Part shown: piece by piece, positions 9,674 through 19,128 of the stretch | Numbering within the stretch: position 1 is the stretch's first letter | How the letters are laid out: each line of letters begins with the position of its first letter | Origin: an uncultured Chlorobiaceae bacterium | Lineage (GTDB): Bacteria > Bacteroidota > Chlorobiia > Chlorobiales > Chlorobiaceae | Reading direction: 5' to 3' | DNA length: 55,410 nt | Assembly (NCBI GenBank): GCA_903915955.1 | Contig: CAIWUU010000059.1 | Span: forward strand, 1 to 55,410 | Translations under genes and position numbers: made by a program | The notes under the pieces: generated by a model | Told to the model about the DNA's origin: nothing | The model's input: only the letters and a program-made list of their open reading frames with translations | The model's database searches: none

Positions 9674-9760
9674 AAGCTTCGTCTGAACTGCAATATTCAG
9701 ACTGTCATGATATGCGAAGTTGTGTTCTGAAATTGTACAATACAACAAGACTGCGCCAGA

Positions 9761-10150
9761 TTAACGTTTTGAGAACTGGAAACGTTTGCGTGCTTTTTTA
9801 CGTCCAAATTTCTTGCGTTCAACCATGCGGGGATCTCTGGTCAACAGCTTCTCAGTTTTAAGAATGGCGCGAGCCGCCTCGTCAAACTCGGTAAGCGCAC
9901 GGGCAATAGCAAGGCTCACTGCACCTGACTGGCCGGTAACACCGCCACCCTGAACATTGACCTTGATATCAAACTCTTCCATTTTTTCAGTAATCACAAG
10001 AGGCCGGAGAGCCTGCTGGCGTTTGAATTCGTCTTTAAAATACTCCTCAACCGGCAGCTTGTTGATAATAACCCGACCTTTGCCTGGAGTTAAAAAAGCT
10101 CGAGCCACCGAGGTCTTACGGCGTCCAACTGTATCGATAACCTCTTTCAT
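9761..10150 (-). CDS. rpsI: 30S ribosomal protein S9
   Basis: A 129-residue S9 protein, starting [19 protein letters not shown] and ending in the basic tail [17 protein letters not shown], whose last residues reach the P-site tRNA in the ribosome. [19 protein letters not shown] is the conserved core. The ATG at 10150 is preferred over the one two codons upstream because the family starts with this shorter form. It follows rplM by 18 bp in the conserved rplM-rpsI operon. Confidence 0.97.
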   Translation of the reverse strand: MKEVIDTVGRRKTSVARAFLTPGKGRVIINKLPVEEYFKDEFKRQQALRPLVITEKMEEFDIKVNVQGGGVTGQSGAVSLAIARALTEFDEAARAILKTEKLLTRDPRMVERKKFGRKKARKRFQFSKR

Positions 10151-10168
10151 TCCCAATTCTTTAATAAT

Positions 10169-10618
10169 TTAGTTTACTTTCATTTCAACTGGTGACTGCG
10201 AAACATGCGGGTGAGTTGCGCCAGGGTAGACTTTAAGTTTTCTGAAGAGCTGACGACCAAGATTATTGTGCGGCAACATTCCCCAAACCGCATTTTCAAC
10301 AATTCTTTCCGGTTTTTTCTTCAGCAAATCTTTAACATGGTCGATCTTGACACCACCTGGGTAATGAGAGTGTGAAAAGTAGCTTTTCTGCTCCTCTTTT
10401 TTGCCGGTAAGTAAAACTTTTTCAGCATTGGTTACTACAATAAAGTCGCCAGTGTCGATGTGTGGAGTGAACTGTGGCTTGTGCTTGCCCCGAAGGACTT
10501 GTGCAATTTCGGAAGCCATTCTGCCCAACACCTGACCATCGGCATCAATAACATACCATTTGCGCTCAACTTCTGCCGGCTTTGCCGAATATGTTTTAAA
10601 ACTTAACGTCTTGCTCAT
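10169..10618 (-). CDS. rplM: 50S ribosomal protein L13
   Basis: A 149-residue L13 protein with [34 protein letters not shown], the [12 protein letters not shown] block and [15 protein letters not shown]. It is an early-assembly protein of the large subunit. It leads the rplM-rpsI operon and is divergent from der. Confidence 0.98.
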   Translation of the reverse strand: MSKTLSFKTYSAKPAEVERKWYVIDADGQVLGRMASEIAQVLRGKHKPQFTPHIDTGDFIVVTNAEKVLLTGKKEEQKSYFSHSHYPGGVKIDHVKDLLKKKPERIVENAVWGMLPHNNLGRQLFRKLKVYPGATHPHVSQSPVEMKVN

Positions 10619-10770
10619 GCTCTTACTATAGATTAACTGGACTTTTCCGAAAAATAAAGTTCAGCAATGTAAATTATTCCAGTTAATTCTACAAATTATA
10701 CATTATATCTTAACAGGAATTCCCTACAGACCCTGTAGTAACTTTTTTTACCAAGACTGCACCTGTTCTT
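10619..10770. promoter_or_regulatory. Divergent promoter region between rplM and der
   Basis: A 152-bp AT-rich gap between two divergent genes, including the stretch around 10670-10712 with several TATA-like words. It must hold promoters for rplM-rpsI (minus) and probably der (plus). I cannot assign exact -35/-10 boxes. Confidence 0.4.
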
Positions 10771-12084
10771 ATGAAGCCTTTAATTGCACTGGTGGGCCGG
10801 CCAAACGTCGGAAAATCTACCCTCTTCAACCGAATTTTGCGCCAACGAAGCGCCATAGTCGACCCTACCCCCGGTGTTACCAGGGACCGGCATATTGCGG
10901 AAGGCGAATGGCAAGGCAAACAGTTTCTCCTTATGGATACCGGAGGCTATAACGCCGATGGCGACATCATCAGCATGGCAATGCTTGAGCAGACACTGAT
11001 GGCCATCCGGGATGCTGACATTATCATCTTTCTGACTGATGTGCGCGCAGGCCTCTCTTACGAAGATCTCGAACTCGGAAGACTCCTGCAACGCACCTTC
11101 CAGCACAAGCAGCTCTTCTTTGCTGTCAACAAGGTTGAGTCTCCGCAGCTCACCCTTGATGCTGAGTCGTTTATCAGCACTGGATTTACGAAACCCTATT
11201 TCCTCTCGGCAAGAGATGGCAGCGGTGTAGCCGATATGCTTGACGACATTCTTGAGTCACTGCCTGAAACGGAAAAAGAGCCTGTTGAAGAGAGTGCTGC
11301 CATCCAGCTTGCCGTGGTTGGGCGACCAAATGTGGGGAAATCAAGTTTTGTCAACGCTCTGCTTGGCTCAAACCGGCTGATTGTTTCCAACATACCAGGA
11401 ACTACCCGTGACGCTATCGACAGCCGCTTTATCCGCAAACAGCAGGAGTTCACGCTGATTGATACCGCCGGGCTGAGAAAACGGACAAAAATTGATGCCG
11501 GTATCGAATATTACAGCTCTCTGAGAACAGAAAAGGCCATTGAGCGCTGCGATGTTGCTCTGGTGATGCTTGATGCCGCACCGGGCATAGAAAAGCAGGA
11601 TATGAGAATTATCAATATGGCTGTTGAGCGCAAAAAAGGGGCGCTTCTCCTTATCAATAAATGGGATTTGATCGAAAAAGATTCAAAAACCAGCAAAATT
11701 TACGAAGAGAATCTGAGGATGAACATGGGCAACCTCTCTTATGTTCCTGTCGTCTTTATTTCAGCGCTGACCAAAAAGAACCTCTACCGGGCAATCGACA
11801 TGGCGCATGAGGTGAGCCGCAACCGCTCGCGTAAAATCAGCACCAGCGTGCTCAATAAATTCCTTGAAGAGGCGCTTACACAAACGCACGTCTCCACAAA
11901 AACGGGAAAAGAGCTGAAGATTAAATACGTCACACAAATCAATGCAGCTTGGCCGGTCTTCGCTTTTTTCTGCAACGACCCTTTGCTGGTACAGAACAAT
12001 TTCAGGAAGTTTCTGGAAAAGAAGCTGCGGGAACATTTCAGCCTGGAAGGCGTTCCAATTTCAATGCGTTTCATGCAGAAATAG
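10771..12084 (+). CDS. der: Ribosome-associated GTPase Der (EngA)
   Basis: A 437-residue protein with two tandem G domains and a C-terminal KH-like domain. Both G1 motifs are present: GRPNVGKST near residue 8 and GRPNVGKSS near residue 187. The G3 motifs are DTGGY and DTAGL, and the G4 motifs are NKVE and NKWD. Der works in late assembly of the 50S subunit. Length and layout are standard for this family. It is followed after 60 bp by mrp. Confidence 0.97.
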   Translation: MKPLIALVGRPNVGKSTLFNRILRQRSAIVDPTPGVTRDRHIAEGEWQGKQFLLMDTGGYNADGDIISMAMLEQTLMAIRDADIIIFLTDVRAGLSYEDLELGRLLQRTFQHKQLFFAVNKVESPQLTLDAESFISTGFTKPYFLSARDGSGVADMLDDILESLPETEKEPVEESAAIQLAVVGRPNVGKSSFVNALLGSNRLIVSNIPGTTRDAIDSRFIRKQQEFTLIDTAGLRKRTKIDAGIEYYSSLRTEKAIERCDVALVMLDAAPGIEKQDMRIINMAVERKKGALLLINKWDLIEKDSKTSKIYEENLRMNMGNLSYVPVVFISALTKKNLYRAIDMAHEVSRNRSRKISTSVLNKFLEEALTQTHVSTKTGKELKIKYVTQINAAWPVFAFFCNDPLLVQNNFRKFLEKKLREHFSLEGVPISMRFMQK

Positions 12085-12144
12085 ATCTTTTGCCAATTCA
12101 TTCACTCTTTTTAACTTTTCGCAACACTAAACTTTCTGAATACT

Positions 12145-12999
12145 ATGTCTACAATACATGATGAATCAAAGCATTCATCCTGCGGCCATCATCATGGTAA
12201 CGGCGAATCCTGCGGCCATTCTGAACGTCCCCTCAAAGAGGTCAAAAACATCATTGCCGTCGCATCAGGAAAAGGCGGTGTCGGCAAATCAACCATTGCG
12301 GTTAACCTTGCCATCAGCCTTGCCCAATCTGGCGCCAAAGTGGGATTGATAGATGCAGACCTCTACGGGCCAAGCATTCCCACCATGTTCGGGATCACCA
12401 ATGCCCAACCCGAAGTGGTGGGGAAAAATCTTCTCCCGCTTGAAAAGTACGGGGTAAAACTGATGTCTATCGGATTTCTCATTGAACTCGATACTCCAGT
12501 GATATGGCGAGGTCCGATGCTCTCCGGCGCTATCAAGCAGTTTATCAACGAGGTGGAATGGCAGGAGCTTGATTACCTGATTTTTGATTTTCCACCAGGT
12601 ACCGGTGATATCCAGCTTACTATTGCACAGACTATCCCGCTGACCGGAGCAGTTATTGTCACAACACCACAGGATGTTGCCATAGCCGATGTCACCAAAG
12701 CGCTCAGCATGTTCCGCAAGGTCAATGTCCCTATTCTCGGGCTTGTGGAGAACATGAGCCACTATGAACTTCCGGATGGAACCAAAGACTTTATTTTCGG
12801 CAGTCACGGAGGAGAAAAATTTGCGAAAATCCAGGGCATTCAGTTCCTTGGTTCAATTCCAATCGATCGTGCGGTACGTGAAGGTGGCGACAGTGGAGCC
12901 CCCTGTATTCTCACTCATCCCGATTCAGCAACATCAAAAGCCATCAAACAGGTCGCAACAGAGGTTGCCCGAAACGTTTCAATAAAAAATGCAGGCTGA
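12145..12999 (+). CDS. mrp: Mrp/ApbC-type iron-sulfur carrier ATPase
   Basis: A 284-residue P-loop ATPase with the deviant Walker A motif SGKGGVGKST near residue 43, DADLYGPSIP and FDFPPGTGDIQLT. The family binds and passes on Fe-S clusters. Two features are unusual: there is no N-terminal MIP18/DUF59 domain, and the place after ENMSH where many homologues have the cluster-binding CxxC reads YELPDGTKDFIFG with no cysteine. The first 30 residues are rich in Cys and His instead (two CGH groups). The Nfu-like gene begins 112 bp downstream, which supports a role in cluster transfer. Confidence 0.93.
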   Translation: MSTIHDESKHSSCGHHHGNGESCGHSERPLKEVKNIIAVASGKGGVGKSTIAVNLAISLAQSGAKVGLIDADLYGPSIPTMFGITNAQPEVVGKNLLPLEKYGVKLMSIGFLIELDTPVIWRGPMLSGAIKQFINEVEWQELDYLIFDFPPGTGDIQLTIAQTIPLTGAVIVTTPQDVAIADVTKALSMFRKVNVPILGLVENMSHYELPDGTKDFIFGSHGGEKFAKIQGIQFLGSIPIDRAVREGGDSGAPCILTHPDSATSKAIKQVATEVARNVSIKNAG

Positions 13000-13111
13000 T
13001 AAAAGGAACTATCATAACTTTCATATTGTTTTTTTGCGCTGGAGGTTTGATATTACGACCTCTGAATGCAGAAACAATCACTATTTTCAACCATTGTAAA
13101 CCAATTATACC

Positions 13112-13372
13112 ATGAGCACCAGCAAGGATTATCTGCCGAAAAGCGATGCGCTCTACGACAGGGTTATTGCCTCCCTTGAAACCGTACGCCCTTACCTGCA
13201 AGTTGACGGAGGAGACTGTCAGCTCGTCGGCATTTCCAAAGATATGGTCGTGGATGTAAAACTACTTGGCGCTTGCGGCTCATGCCCAATGAGCACCCTG
13301 ACCCTGCGGGCGGGCGTCGAGCAGGCCATCAAAAAAGCAAACCCGGAAATTATGCGCGTTGAGTCTGTGTAA
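13112..13372 (+). CDS. Nfu-type Fe-S scaffold protein (NifU C-terminal domain)
   Basis: An 86-residue protein made only of the NifU C-terminal domain, with VRPYLQVDGGDCQLV and the cluster-binding CxxC in GACGSCPMSTLTLR. It can hold a labile [4Fe-4S] cluster between two monomers and hand it to apoproteins. It lies downstream of mrp on the same strand. The 3' end meets the convergent ftsK gene 8 bp away. Confidence 0.93.
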   Translation: MSTSKDYLPKSDALYDRVIASLETVRPYLQVDGGDCQLVGISKDMVVDVKLLGACGSCPMSTLTLRAGVEQAIKKANPEIMRVESV

Positions 13373-13380
13373 CAGGCGCA

Positions 13381-15828
13381 TCAGTCAAGATTTCTCATAA
13401 GAAGTTCCAGGGAGTCCTCATTTTTTATGAGGACTTCCCTTGCTTTACTCCCGTCAGCCATACCGACTATACCACTGGCATGAAGCTGATCCATAACTCT
13501 TCCTGCACGGCTGAATCCCAACCGGAGACGCCGCTGCAAAAGTGACACACTGGCCTGCTGATGTATCACCACCAATCTGGCTGCCTCCTCAAACATAGTG
13601 TCGCGACCCTCTCTGTCCTGATTCCCCGAAGCTGGCATCCCATTGTTACTTCTCGGTGCATCAGGCGCAGGCAACATGTATATCGTCTTCAGAGAGTGCT
13701 GTGAACCGATAAAAGAGGTAATCTCCTCAACCTCACTCGAAGAGACATAAGGACACTGGATTCGTAACGATTTTGGCTGATTTGACGGCTGATAGAGCAT
13801 ATCACCGTTGCCCAGAAGCTGCTCAGCCCCTGATCCATCAAGAATCGTGCGAGAATCAACCCTGCTCGCCACCTGAAACGCAATCCTGGCTGGAAAGTTG
13901 GCCTTGATAATACCGGTAATTACATCAACCGAAGGACGCTGGGTGGCGACAATCAGGTGAATACCGACGGCACGAGCAAGCTGGGCGATGCGAATAATCG
14001 GCTCTTCAACCTCCCTGCCAGCGGTAATCATAAGATCAGCAAGTTCATCGATGACCACAACGAGATAGGGCATAGCCTCTTCAGGAAGACGCTTGTTATG
14101 ATCGCCGATATTGCGGCATCCTGCCTTTTCGAGAGTTTCATAGCGAAACTCCATCTCCTTGACCACGCAGCGCAACGCATAGACCGCTTTCTGGGGGTCT
14201 GTAATGATCTGCTCCTCAATGCCGGGAAAACGCATCAGAAAATGGTTTTTCAGATGCTGGTACTGAAATAGCTCAACCCTTTTAGGATCAATCATCACAA
14301 ACTTGACCTTGTCGGGGCTGCACGCATAGAGCAGACTGGAGATAATGACGTTGATACAGACCGACTTCCCCGCCCCGGTAGCCCCGGCAATCAGCAGATG
14401 GGGCATGGTTGCCAGATCGGCAATACAGACCTCATTAGCAATGGTTTTGCCGAGCACAATCGGCAGCGTCATGGTGCTGTTCTTGAATTTTTCAACTTGC
14501 AGCACCGAGCGCAACCAGACCGTCTTCGGTTTACTGTTGGGAATTTCAACACCAACCGCATTTTTTCCTGGAATAGGGGCAATGATACGGATTCCTCTGG
14601 CCGAGAGGGCCATGGCGAGGTCATTTTCAAGGGAGGTTATCCGGCTAACCTTGACATCCGGCTCAAGCTCCAGCTCAAACAAGGTGACACGAGGACCTAC
14701 CGTGGTCGAGATTTTTTTAACCTCTACTTTGTAGATCTTCAGCTTTTCAAGCAGTTTTCGCTTGCTGTCCGCCAAATGCTGCTCATCAATGCGATCATCA
14801 TCCTCAGGAACTTTCTCCAGAAGATCAATCGACGGGAAGCGGTATGCATCCCTGTCCTTGGTCTGCACTTTCAGCTTGCGCTCATCAAGGTCAGCCTCCT
14901 TTTCGCGAATACCCTTGTGAATAACCATCTCAGGCTCTCCGGGAAGAGAAGGCAACTTCGTCATCACCGAAGAGACTGAAAAAGCATCAGGAATGACCGG
15001 AGTTGGCTGAAACGACTCATCTTTCGGTGAAACCTCCAGTATTGGCGCTGGCGGAGGAGGCATATTTTCAGGCATCTGAGCCAACAAGGCCTCATCCCGC
15101 TTGCTCTTCTCCGCCTTTTTCAGCTCCAGCGCTCTCTCTTTCAGCTTCAGCTTTTGATTTTTTTTTTTTCGAATTGCATCCTGTTTTGCTGCAATAATCG
15201 CAAATGGCTTGCTCATGCTGCTCTTAAAGCCAACAGCGCCTTGCAAGGCTCCCACGATCACGCCTCTTCCCATATAGACAATCAAGGCCACAGCGATAAC
15301 AAGAAGAAGCACCAATGCGCCAGTAACACCAATAACCGTTGAAAGACGCTCTGCAAGCATTCTGCCGACAGCACCGGCCATCACATCACTGAACCCCGCC
15401 GAGGTAAGGCCAAACAGCGTTGCAATATCGGTGGAGATAAAAACACTGAACAGAAAAAAGAGGATCGCCGGTTTCAGGCTTTTGGCACGCAACAGCGACC
15501 AGCCGAGGGTAAAGATTGAACTTATCGGCAGAATAACTGAATAACCGATAAATGAGCCAACAAAAAATGCTGAAAGTCTTGCTCCGAATAAACCGAAATG
15601 GTTATGGATCGTATCAGCCGTATCCTTTGCCGCCTTGCTGAAAATATCATGCCAGGGAAGAGCTCTGAACATCGCTTCATCATCAGGATGAAAACTCAAA
15701 ATAGCACTGATCAAATAAAGAGAACCAAACATAAGCATAATGCCTATGATCTCTTTTTTCAGCGCTGTTGCATCAATAGCACTCCCAAAGGTACCATTCC
15801 CCGCTCTTTTCATAGCCACCGTGTGCAC
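13381..15828 (-). CDS. ftsK: DNA translocase FtsK/SpoIIIE
   Basis: An 815-residue septal DNA pump. The N-terminal 190 residues carry about four membrane spans, followed by a charged linker (residues about 215-350) with a Pro-rich patch. The RecA-like motor has Walker A GATGAGKS near residue 480 and Walker B VVVIDELADLM near 590, with IAQLARAVGIHLIVATQRPS after it. The C-terminal winged helix (gamma domain) is present from about residue 740, with ASVSLLQRRLRLGFSRAGR. It moves and resolves the chromosome terminus at division. Confidence 0.96.
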   Translation of the reverse strand: MHTVAMKRAGNGTFGSAIDATALKKEIIGIMLMFGSLYLISAILSFHPDDEAMFRALPWHDIFSKAAKDTADTIHNHFGLFGARLSAFFVGSFIGYSVILPISSIFTLGWSLLRAKSLKPAILFFLFSVFISTDIATLFGLTSAGFSDVMAGAVGRMLAERLSTVIGVTGALVLLLVIAVALIVYMGRGVIVGALQGAVGFKSSMSKPFAIIAAKQDAIRKKKNQKLKLKERALELKKAEKSKRDEALLAQMPENMPPPPAPILEVSPKDESFQPTPVIPDAFSVSSVMTKLPSLPGEPEMVIHKGIREKEADLDERKLKVQTKDRDAYRFPSIDLLEKVPEDDDRIDEQHLADSKRKLLEKLKIYKVEVKKISTTVGPRVTLFELELEPDVKVSRITSLENDLAMALSARGIRIIAPIPGKNAVGVEIPNSKPKTVWLRSVLQVEKFKNSTMTLPIVLGKTIANEVCIADLATMPHLLIAGATGAGKSVCINVIISSLLYACSPDKVKFVMIDPKRVELFQYQHLKNHFLMRFPGIEEQIITDPQKAVYALRCVVKEMEFRYETLEKAGCRNIGDHNKRLPEEAMPYLVVVIDELADLMITAGREVEEPIIRIAQLARAVGIHLIVATQRPSVDVITGIIKANFPARIAFQVASRVDSRTILDGSGAEQLLGNGDMLYQPSNQPKSLRIQCPYVSSSEVEEITSFIGSQHSLKTIYMLPAPDAPRSNNGMPASGNQDREGRDTMFEEAARLVVIHQQASVSLLQRRLRLGFSRAGRVMDQLHASGIVGMADGSKAREVLIKNEDSLELLMRNLD

Positions 15829-15851
15829 TCTCCTCTCATACCTTGTTGGTG

Positions 15852-16952
15852 TCAGCCCAAAGATGTTGTTGTAAGAAAAGGCAGGGCACGGATAACGCCA
15901 GCATGAAGCGCCCCACGAACCTCAACCAGAATGGGCGTCCCCAACTTGCTATACTCACGCACAATGGTACAGGTACCAACAGGCTCCTGGAGTGTTGGCG
16001 AAAGCGTTCCACTGCAGACCCGCCCGATCTCCTGATGATCACTGTTAAAAACCTTGAAATGCTGACGAGGAAGAATACGACCATCAAGAGAGAAACCTGC
16101 AACTCCTCTTTGAAGATTGCTCTCAACCTGCTGACAAGCCTCTTTACCGATAAAGTGGCCTTTGTTCATTTTAACCACCCATTTCAGGCGAGCTTCAAGT
16201 GGATTGGTATCCTGATCAATCTCATGACCATAGAGCGAGTACCCCATCTCAAGCCGTAGCGTGTCGCGAGCACCAAGCCCGACAGGCTGAATGCCCACAT
16301 CTTTTCCAGCTTCAATGATCGCTTCCCATAACGGTATCGCGGCCTCATTGGGCAGACATATTTCCACACCCTTCTCGCCAGTATAGCCTGTTCGGGCTAT
16401 GATGACCTCTACACCCTGAAAAAGTGTCTTGCAGAAAGAGAATGAGCCAAGTGCATTAAGATCAATCGAAGGAAAAACAGTTGCAAGAATATCCATGGCC
16501 AGCGGACCCTGCAGAGCAATCAGCGAAAGACGATCGGTGTGATCCTCAAGCACAACCCCGTCAAACGCTCCGATATGCTGCTGCAACCACTCAAAATCCT
16601 TCGTTGCATTGCTTGCGTTGACAATAAGGAAAAAGGTTTCGCTGTCGATACGATAGATAATCAGATCGTCAACAATGCCACCACTGGGATAGAGCATGAG
16701 GTTATACTGCGCCTGACCATCTTTAGCCTTATCAAGATCGTTGGTGGTCATATACTGAAGAAAATCTTTGGCAAGATGCCCCCTCACATAAAAGTTGCCC
16801 ATGTGCGAAACATCAAAAAGTCCGGCAGCACTCCTGACAGCCTTATGTTCAGCAATAATACCGGCATACTGTACCGGCATCAGATAGCCGCCAAAATCGA
16901 TAATTTTCGCTCCGGCCTGCTCGTGCCAGGAGTACAATGCTGTTTTTTTCAT
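15852..16952 (-). CDS. gcvT: Aminomethyltransferase, glycine cleavage system T protein
   Basis: A 366-residue T protein that moves the methylene group from the aminomethyl-lipoyl H protein to tetrahydrofolate. It begins [20 protein letters not shown] and has [25 protein letters not shown] and [19 protein letters not shown]. The length is normal. The other glycine cleavage genes are not in the window. No glycine riboswitch pattern was seen in the upstream 83 bases. It lies 23 bp before ftsK on the same strand. Confidence 0.97.
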   Translation of the reverse strand: MKKTALYSWHEQAGAKIIDFGGYLMPVQYAGIIAEHKAVRSAAGLFDVSHMGNFYVRGHLAKDFLQYMTTNDLDKAKDGQAQYNLMLYPSGGIVDDLIIYRIDSETFFLIVNASNATKDFEWLQQHIGAFDGVVLEDHTDRLSLIALQGPLAMDILATVFPSIDLNALGSFSFCKTLFQGVEVIIARTGYTGEKGVEICLPNEAAIPLWEAIIEAGKDVGIQPVGLGARDTLRLEMGYSLYGHEIDQDTNPLEARLKWVVKMNKGHFIGKEACQQVESNLQRGVAGFSLDGRILPRQHFKVFNSDHQEIGRVCSGTLSPTLQEPVGTCTIVREYSKLGTPILVEVRGALHAGVIRALPFLTTTSLG

Positions 16953-17035
16953 GAAGACCCTATACTAAAGTTATTTGAGCGGAGTTACAACGGACTGTAA
17001 AAAAGCATTTAAACAGGAAAATCAAAATGATTTTT

Positions 17036-17680
17036 TCACTTTCCCCTGCCAATAATAACCTCATTCCGAAGCTCATTACGATCACCCTGTTTCAGCGGAA
17101 AATGGGTAGAGAGTATCTCGGCACATCGATCAACAGCATCAGCAATTGCCCTGGCTTGTGATTTGGCATGAATACCCTTGACAATAATATTGACAATCTC
17201 CTGCCACACATCCTGGGCAACTTTTTCGTTGATGCCTCTATCGGCAACCACGCGAACTTTGCGTTCGAAAAGTGAGATGTAGATAAGAATACCTGTGTGA
17301 TCAACAGTATTATTGATATTTCTGCGATAAAAGGAGTGAATGGCTGCCTCTTCAACCTCCTCCTTCATGTCGGAGGCTGTAACAAAAAAACGTCTGAGCA
17401 AATGGAGGCGTTTGAAAAGCTCATGAAGCACGATAAACGAGATACTGAACGCGACCAGAAAAAACCACATACTCTCATTGTTGGCGACAAGCGACACCAC
17501 AATGCCAAGAAGGATCGAAAGAAGAGAGCTGCCAAGCAAAGAGGCAAGCGGATAGTGGTAACTGGATGAAACCACCTTCACCACAATCTCGCCTGCGGTT
17601 CGCTTTTCAGCCTCTGCTATATGCGCTTCAATCTGAAGCCGCTCCGCCGCCGTAAGGAATTTTGCTGCCGGATCACTCAT
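17036..17680 (-). CDS. TPM-domain membrane protein
   Basis: A 214-residue protein with the TPM (DUF477) fold. The visible motif is TAAERLQIEAHIAEAEKRTAGEIVV, then two hydrophobic spans (about residues 50-100), then VDHTGILIYISLFERKVRVVADRGI. The domain family is linked to membrane-associated phosphatase or stress roles without one settled function. The ATG at 17680 has AGAGGT about 6 bases upstream; an upstream in-frame start at 17854 would run through the Gly-rich tail of the neighbouring gene and is rejected. It is the third gene of a LemA-TPM-TPM cluster. Confidence 0.85.
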   Translation of the reverse strand: MSDPAAKFLTAAERLQIEAHIAEAEKRTAGEIVVKVVSSSYHYPLASLLGSSLLSILLGIVVSLVANNESMWFFLVAFSISFIVLHELFKRLHLLRRFFVTASDMKEEVEEAAIHSFYRRNINNTVDHTGILIYISLFERKVRVVADRGINEKVAQDVWQEIVNIIVKGIHAKSQARAIADAVDRCAEILSTHFPLKQGDRNELRNEVIIGRGK

Positions 17681-17705
17681 CTTGAACCTCTTTTTTATAT
17701 GGCAT

Positions 17706-18467
17706 TTACCAATCCCCTGATGCTCCGCCGCCGCCAAAACCGCCGCCACCTCCACCAAAGCCGCCTCCTCCCCCACTGCCGAAGCCTCCGCCGCCACCAT
17801 AAAATCCACCACCAGGGCCACCATACACCATTGGCCCGCCGCCTCGATGGCCACGGAAAATCTGGCTCATAAAGTAGAAAAGCAACAAAATAATGGCAAG
17901 CAGAGGCATCGAAGGCTTACTGTTTCTTTTTGCCTGTGGTTTGGCCTTGTACTCGCCCTGAGCCACAGCAATGAGCACATCAACCGCTCGAACAAAGCCG
18001 GCATCAAACTGGCCAGCCTTGAATGCCGGCGAAATTTCATCACGGATAATTCGTCCTGAAAGAAGATCGGTCAGCTTGCCTTCCAGCCCGTAACCCACCT
18101 CAATGCGCACCTTGCGATCATCGCGTGATACAATAAGCAACACACCGTTGTCGGAACCTTTGTGACCAATCTTCCACGCATCGGCAACCCGTATCGAAAA
18201 ATCTTCGATGGGGTCACCCTCAAGCGAGGGAACCGTTAAAATAACAATCTGCGTTGACTCAGTGGCTTCAAATTGCTGAAGCTTCGCCTCAATATCCGCC
18301 CTTGCCTGCGCGGATATCATGGCACCATAGTCGTTCACCCGCCCTGAAAGAGCTGGCACAGGGATTGCCAAAAGGTTGCTGAATGGCGCAACCACAAAAA
18401 GCATTAAAAAAAATAAGGCAACCCCAATCCTATGCTTTATAAGCCGATGCAAAAAAATCGGCAGCAT
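17706..18467 (-). CDS. TPM-domain protein with Gly-rich tail (YgcG type)
   Basis: A 253-residue exported protein. A signal peptide (residues about 1-35) precedes the TPM domain, which carries RVNDYGAMIS, TVPSLEGDPIEDFSIRVADAW and VLLIVSRDDRKVRIEVGYGLEG. A membrane span follows (near residue 190), then a tail of about 45 residues that is nearly all Gly with scattered Phe. This layout is the YgcG/BPSL-type partner of LemA. Its start overlaps the LemA stop codon by one base, so the two are translationally linked. Confidence 0.88.
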   Translation of the reverse strand: MLPIFLHRLIKHRIGVALFFLMLFVVAPFSNLLAIPVPALSGRVNDYGAMISAQARADIEAKLQQFEATESTQIVILTVPSLEGDPIEDFSIRVADAWKIGHKGSDNGVLLIVSRDDRKVRIEVGYGLEGKLTDLLSGRIIRDEISPAFKAGQFDAGFVRAVDVLIAVAQGEYKAKPQAKRNSKPSMPLLAIILLLFYFMSQIFRGHRGGGPMVYGGPGGGFYGGGGGFGSGGGGGFGGGGGGFGGGGASGDW

Positions 18468-19054
18468 CAGAATTTAACCGTCGGTAATGCTTTGGCAGCC
18501 TCATCTGCCTTGAAATACTCCTTGGCTCTCAGTTTCAGCAGAATATTGTTCGTCAAAGAGTTGGGAAACTGTCTGATTGAAACATTAAAGATCTCCACCG
18601 CACCATTATAACGCTGACGGGCAACACTGATTCGATTTTCAGTTCCCTCAAGCTGATTCTGCAAATCGCGGAAGTTCTGGTTCGCCTTGAGTTCTGGATA
18701 ACGCTCAACCGCCACCATCAAACGCGACAGGCTCGAGGTGAGACCACCCTGGGCTTCCCGGAACTTTGCCATAGCTGCCGGATCGCTAAGCATTTGCGGA
18801 GTAAGCTGAATGGAGGTGGCTTTTGCCCTTGCTTCAATAACTGCCGTCAATGTCTCCTTTTCAAAGTTCGCCGCACCCTTCACCGTTGCCACAAGATTGG
18901 GAACAAGATCGGCCCTTCGCTGCAACTGCGACTCAAGATCGCCCCATGAGCGGTTGACAGTCTCTTCATTCTGCTGGATACTGTTGTATCCGCATCCATA
19001 AAAGGTGCTGAAAAAAAGAAAAACCGCAATAAGCCTTGCCATTGAATATTTCAT
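18467..19054 (-). CDS. LemA family lipoprotein
   Basis: A 195-residue LemA protein. The N-terminus is a lipoprotein signal with the lipobox region [11 protein letters not shown]. The mature part is a helical bundle with [27 protein letters not shown]-type heptads, [18 protein letters not shown] and [10 protein letters not shown]. LemA proteins often sit with TPM proteins, as here, and have been tied to envelope stress. It is the first gene of the three-gene unit. Confidence 0.92.
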   Translation of the reverse strand: MKYSMARLIAVFLFFSTFYGCGYNSIQQNEETVNRSWGDLESQLQRRADLVPNLVATVKGAANFEKETLTAVIEARAKATSIQLTPQMLSDPAAMAKFREAQGGLTSSLSRLMVAVERYPELKANQNFRDLQNQLEGTENRISVARQRYNGAVEIFNVSIRQFPNSLTNNILLKLRAKEYFKADEAAKALPTVKF

Positions 19055-19128
19055 AATTGTCTCCTTACTGTTGGGTTATATCATCACTATAAGTAAATAC
19101 ATCTTTTTTCACAGAGTTTACACACTTA

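Noticed and set aside
17706-17854. Upstream-extended start of the third TPM-cluster gene through the Gly-rich region
   Set aside because: The extra 58 residues are an out-of-frame reading of the Gly-rich tail; the ATG at 17680 has a ribosome site and family support.
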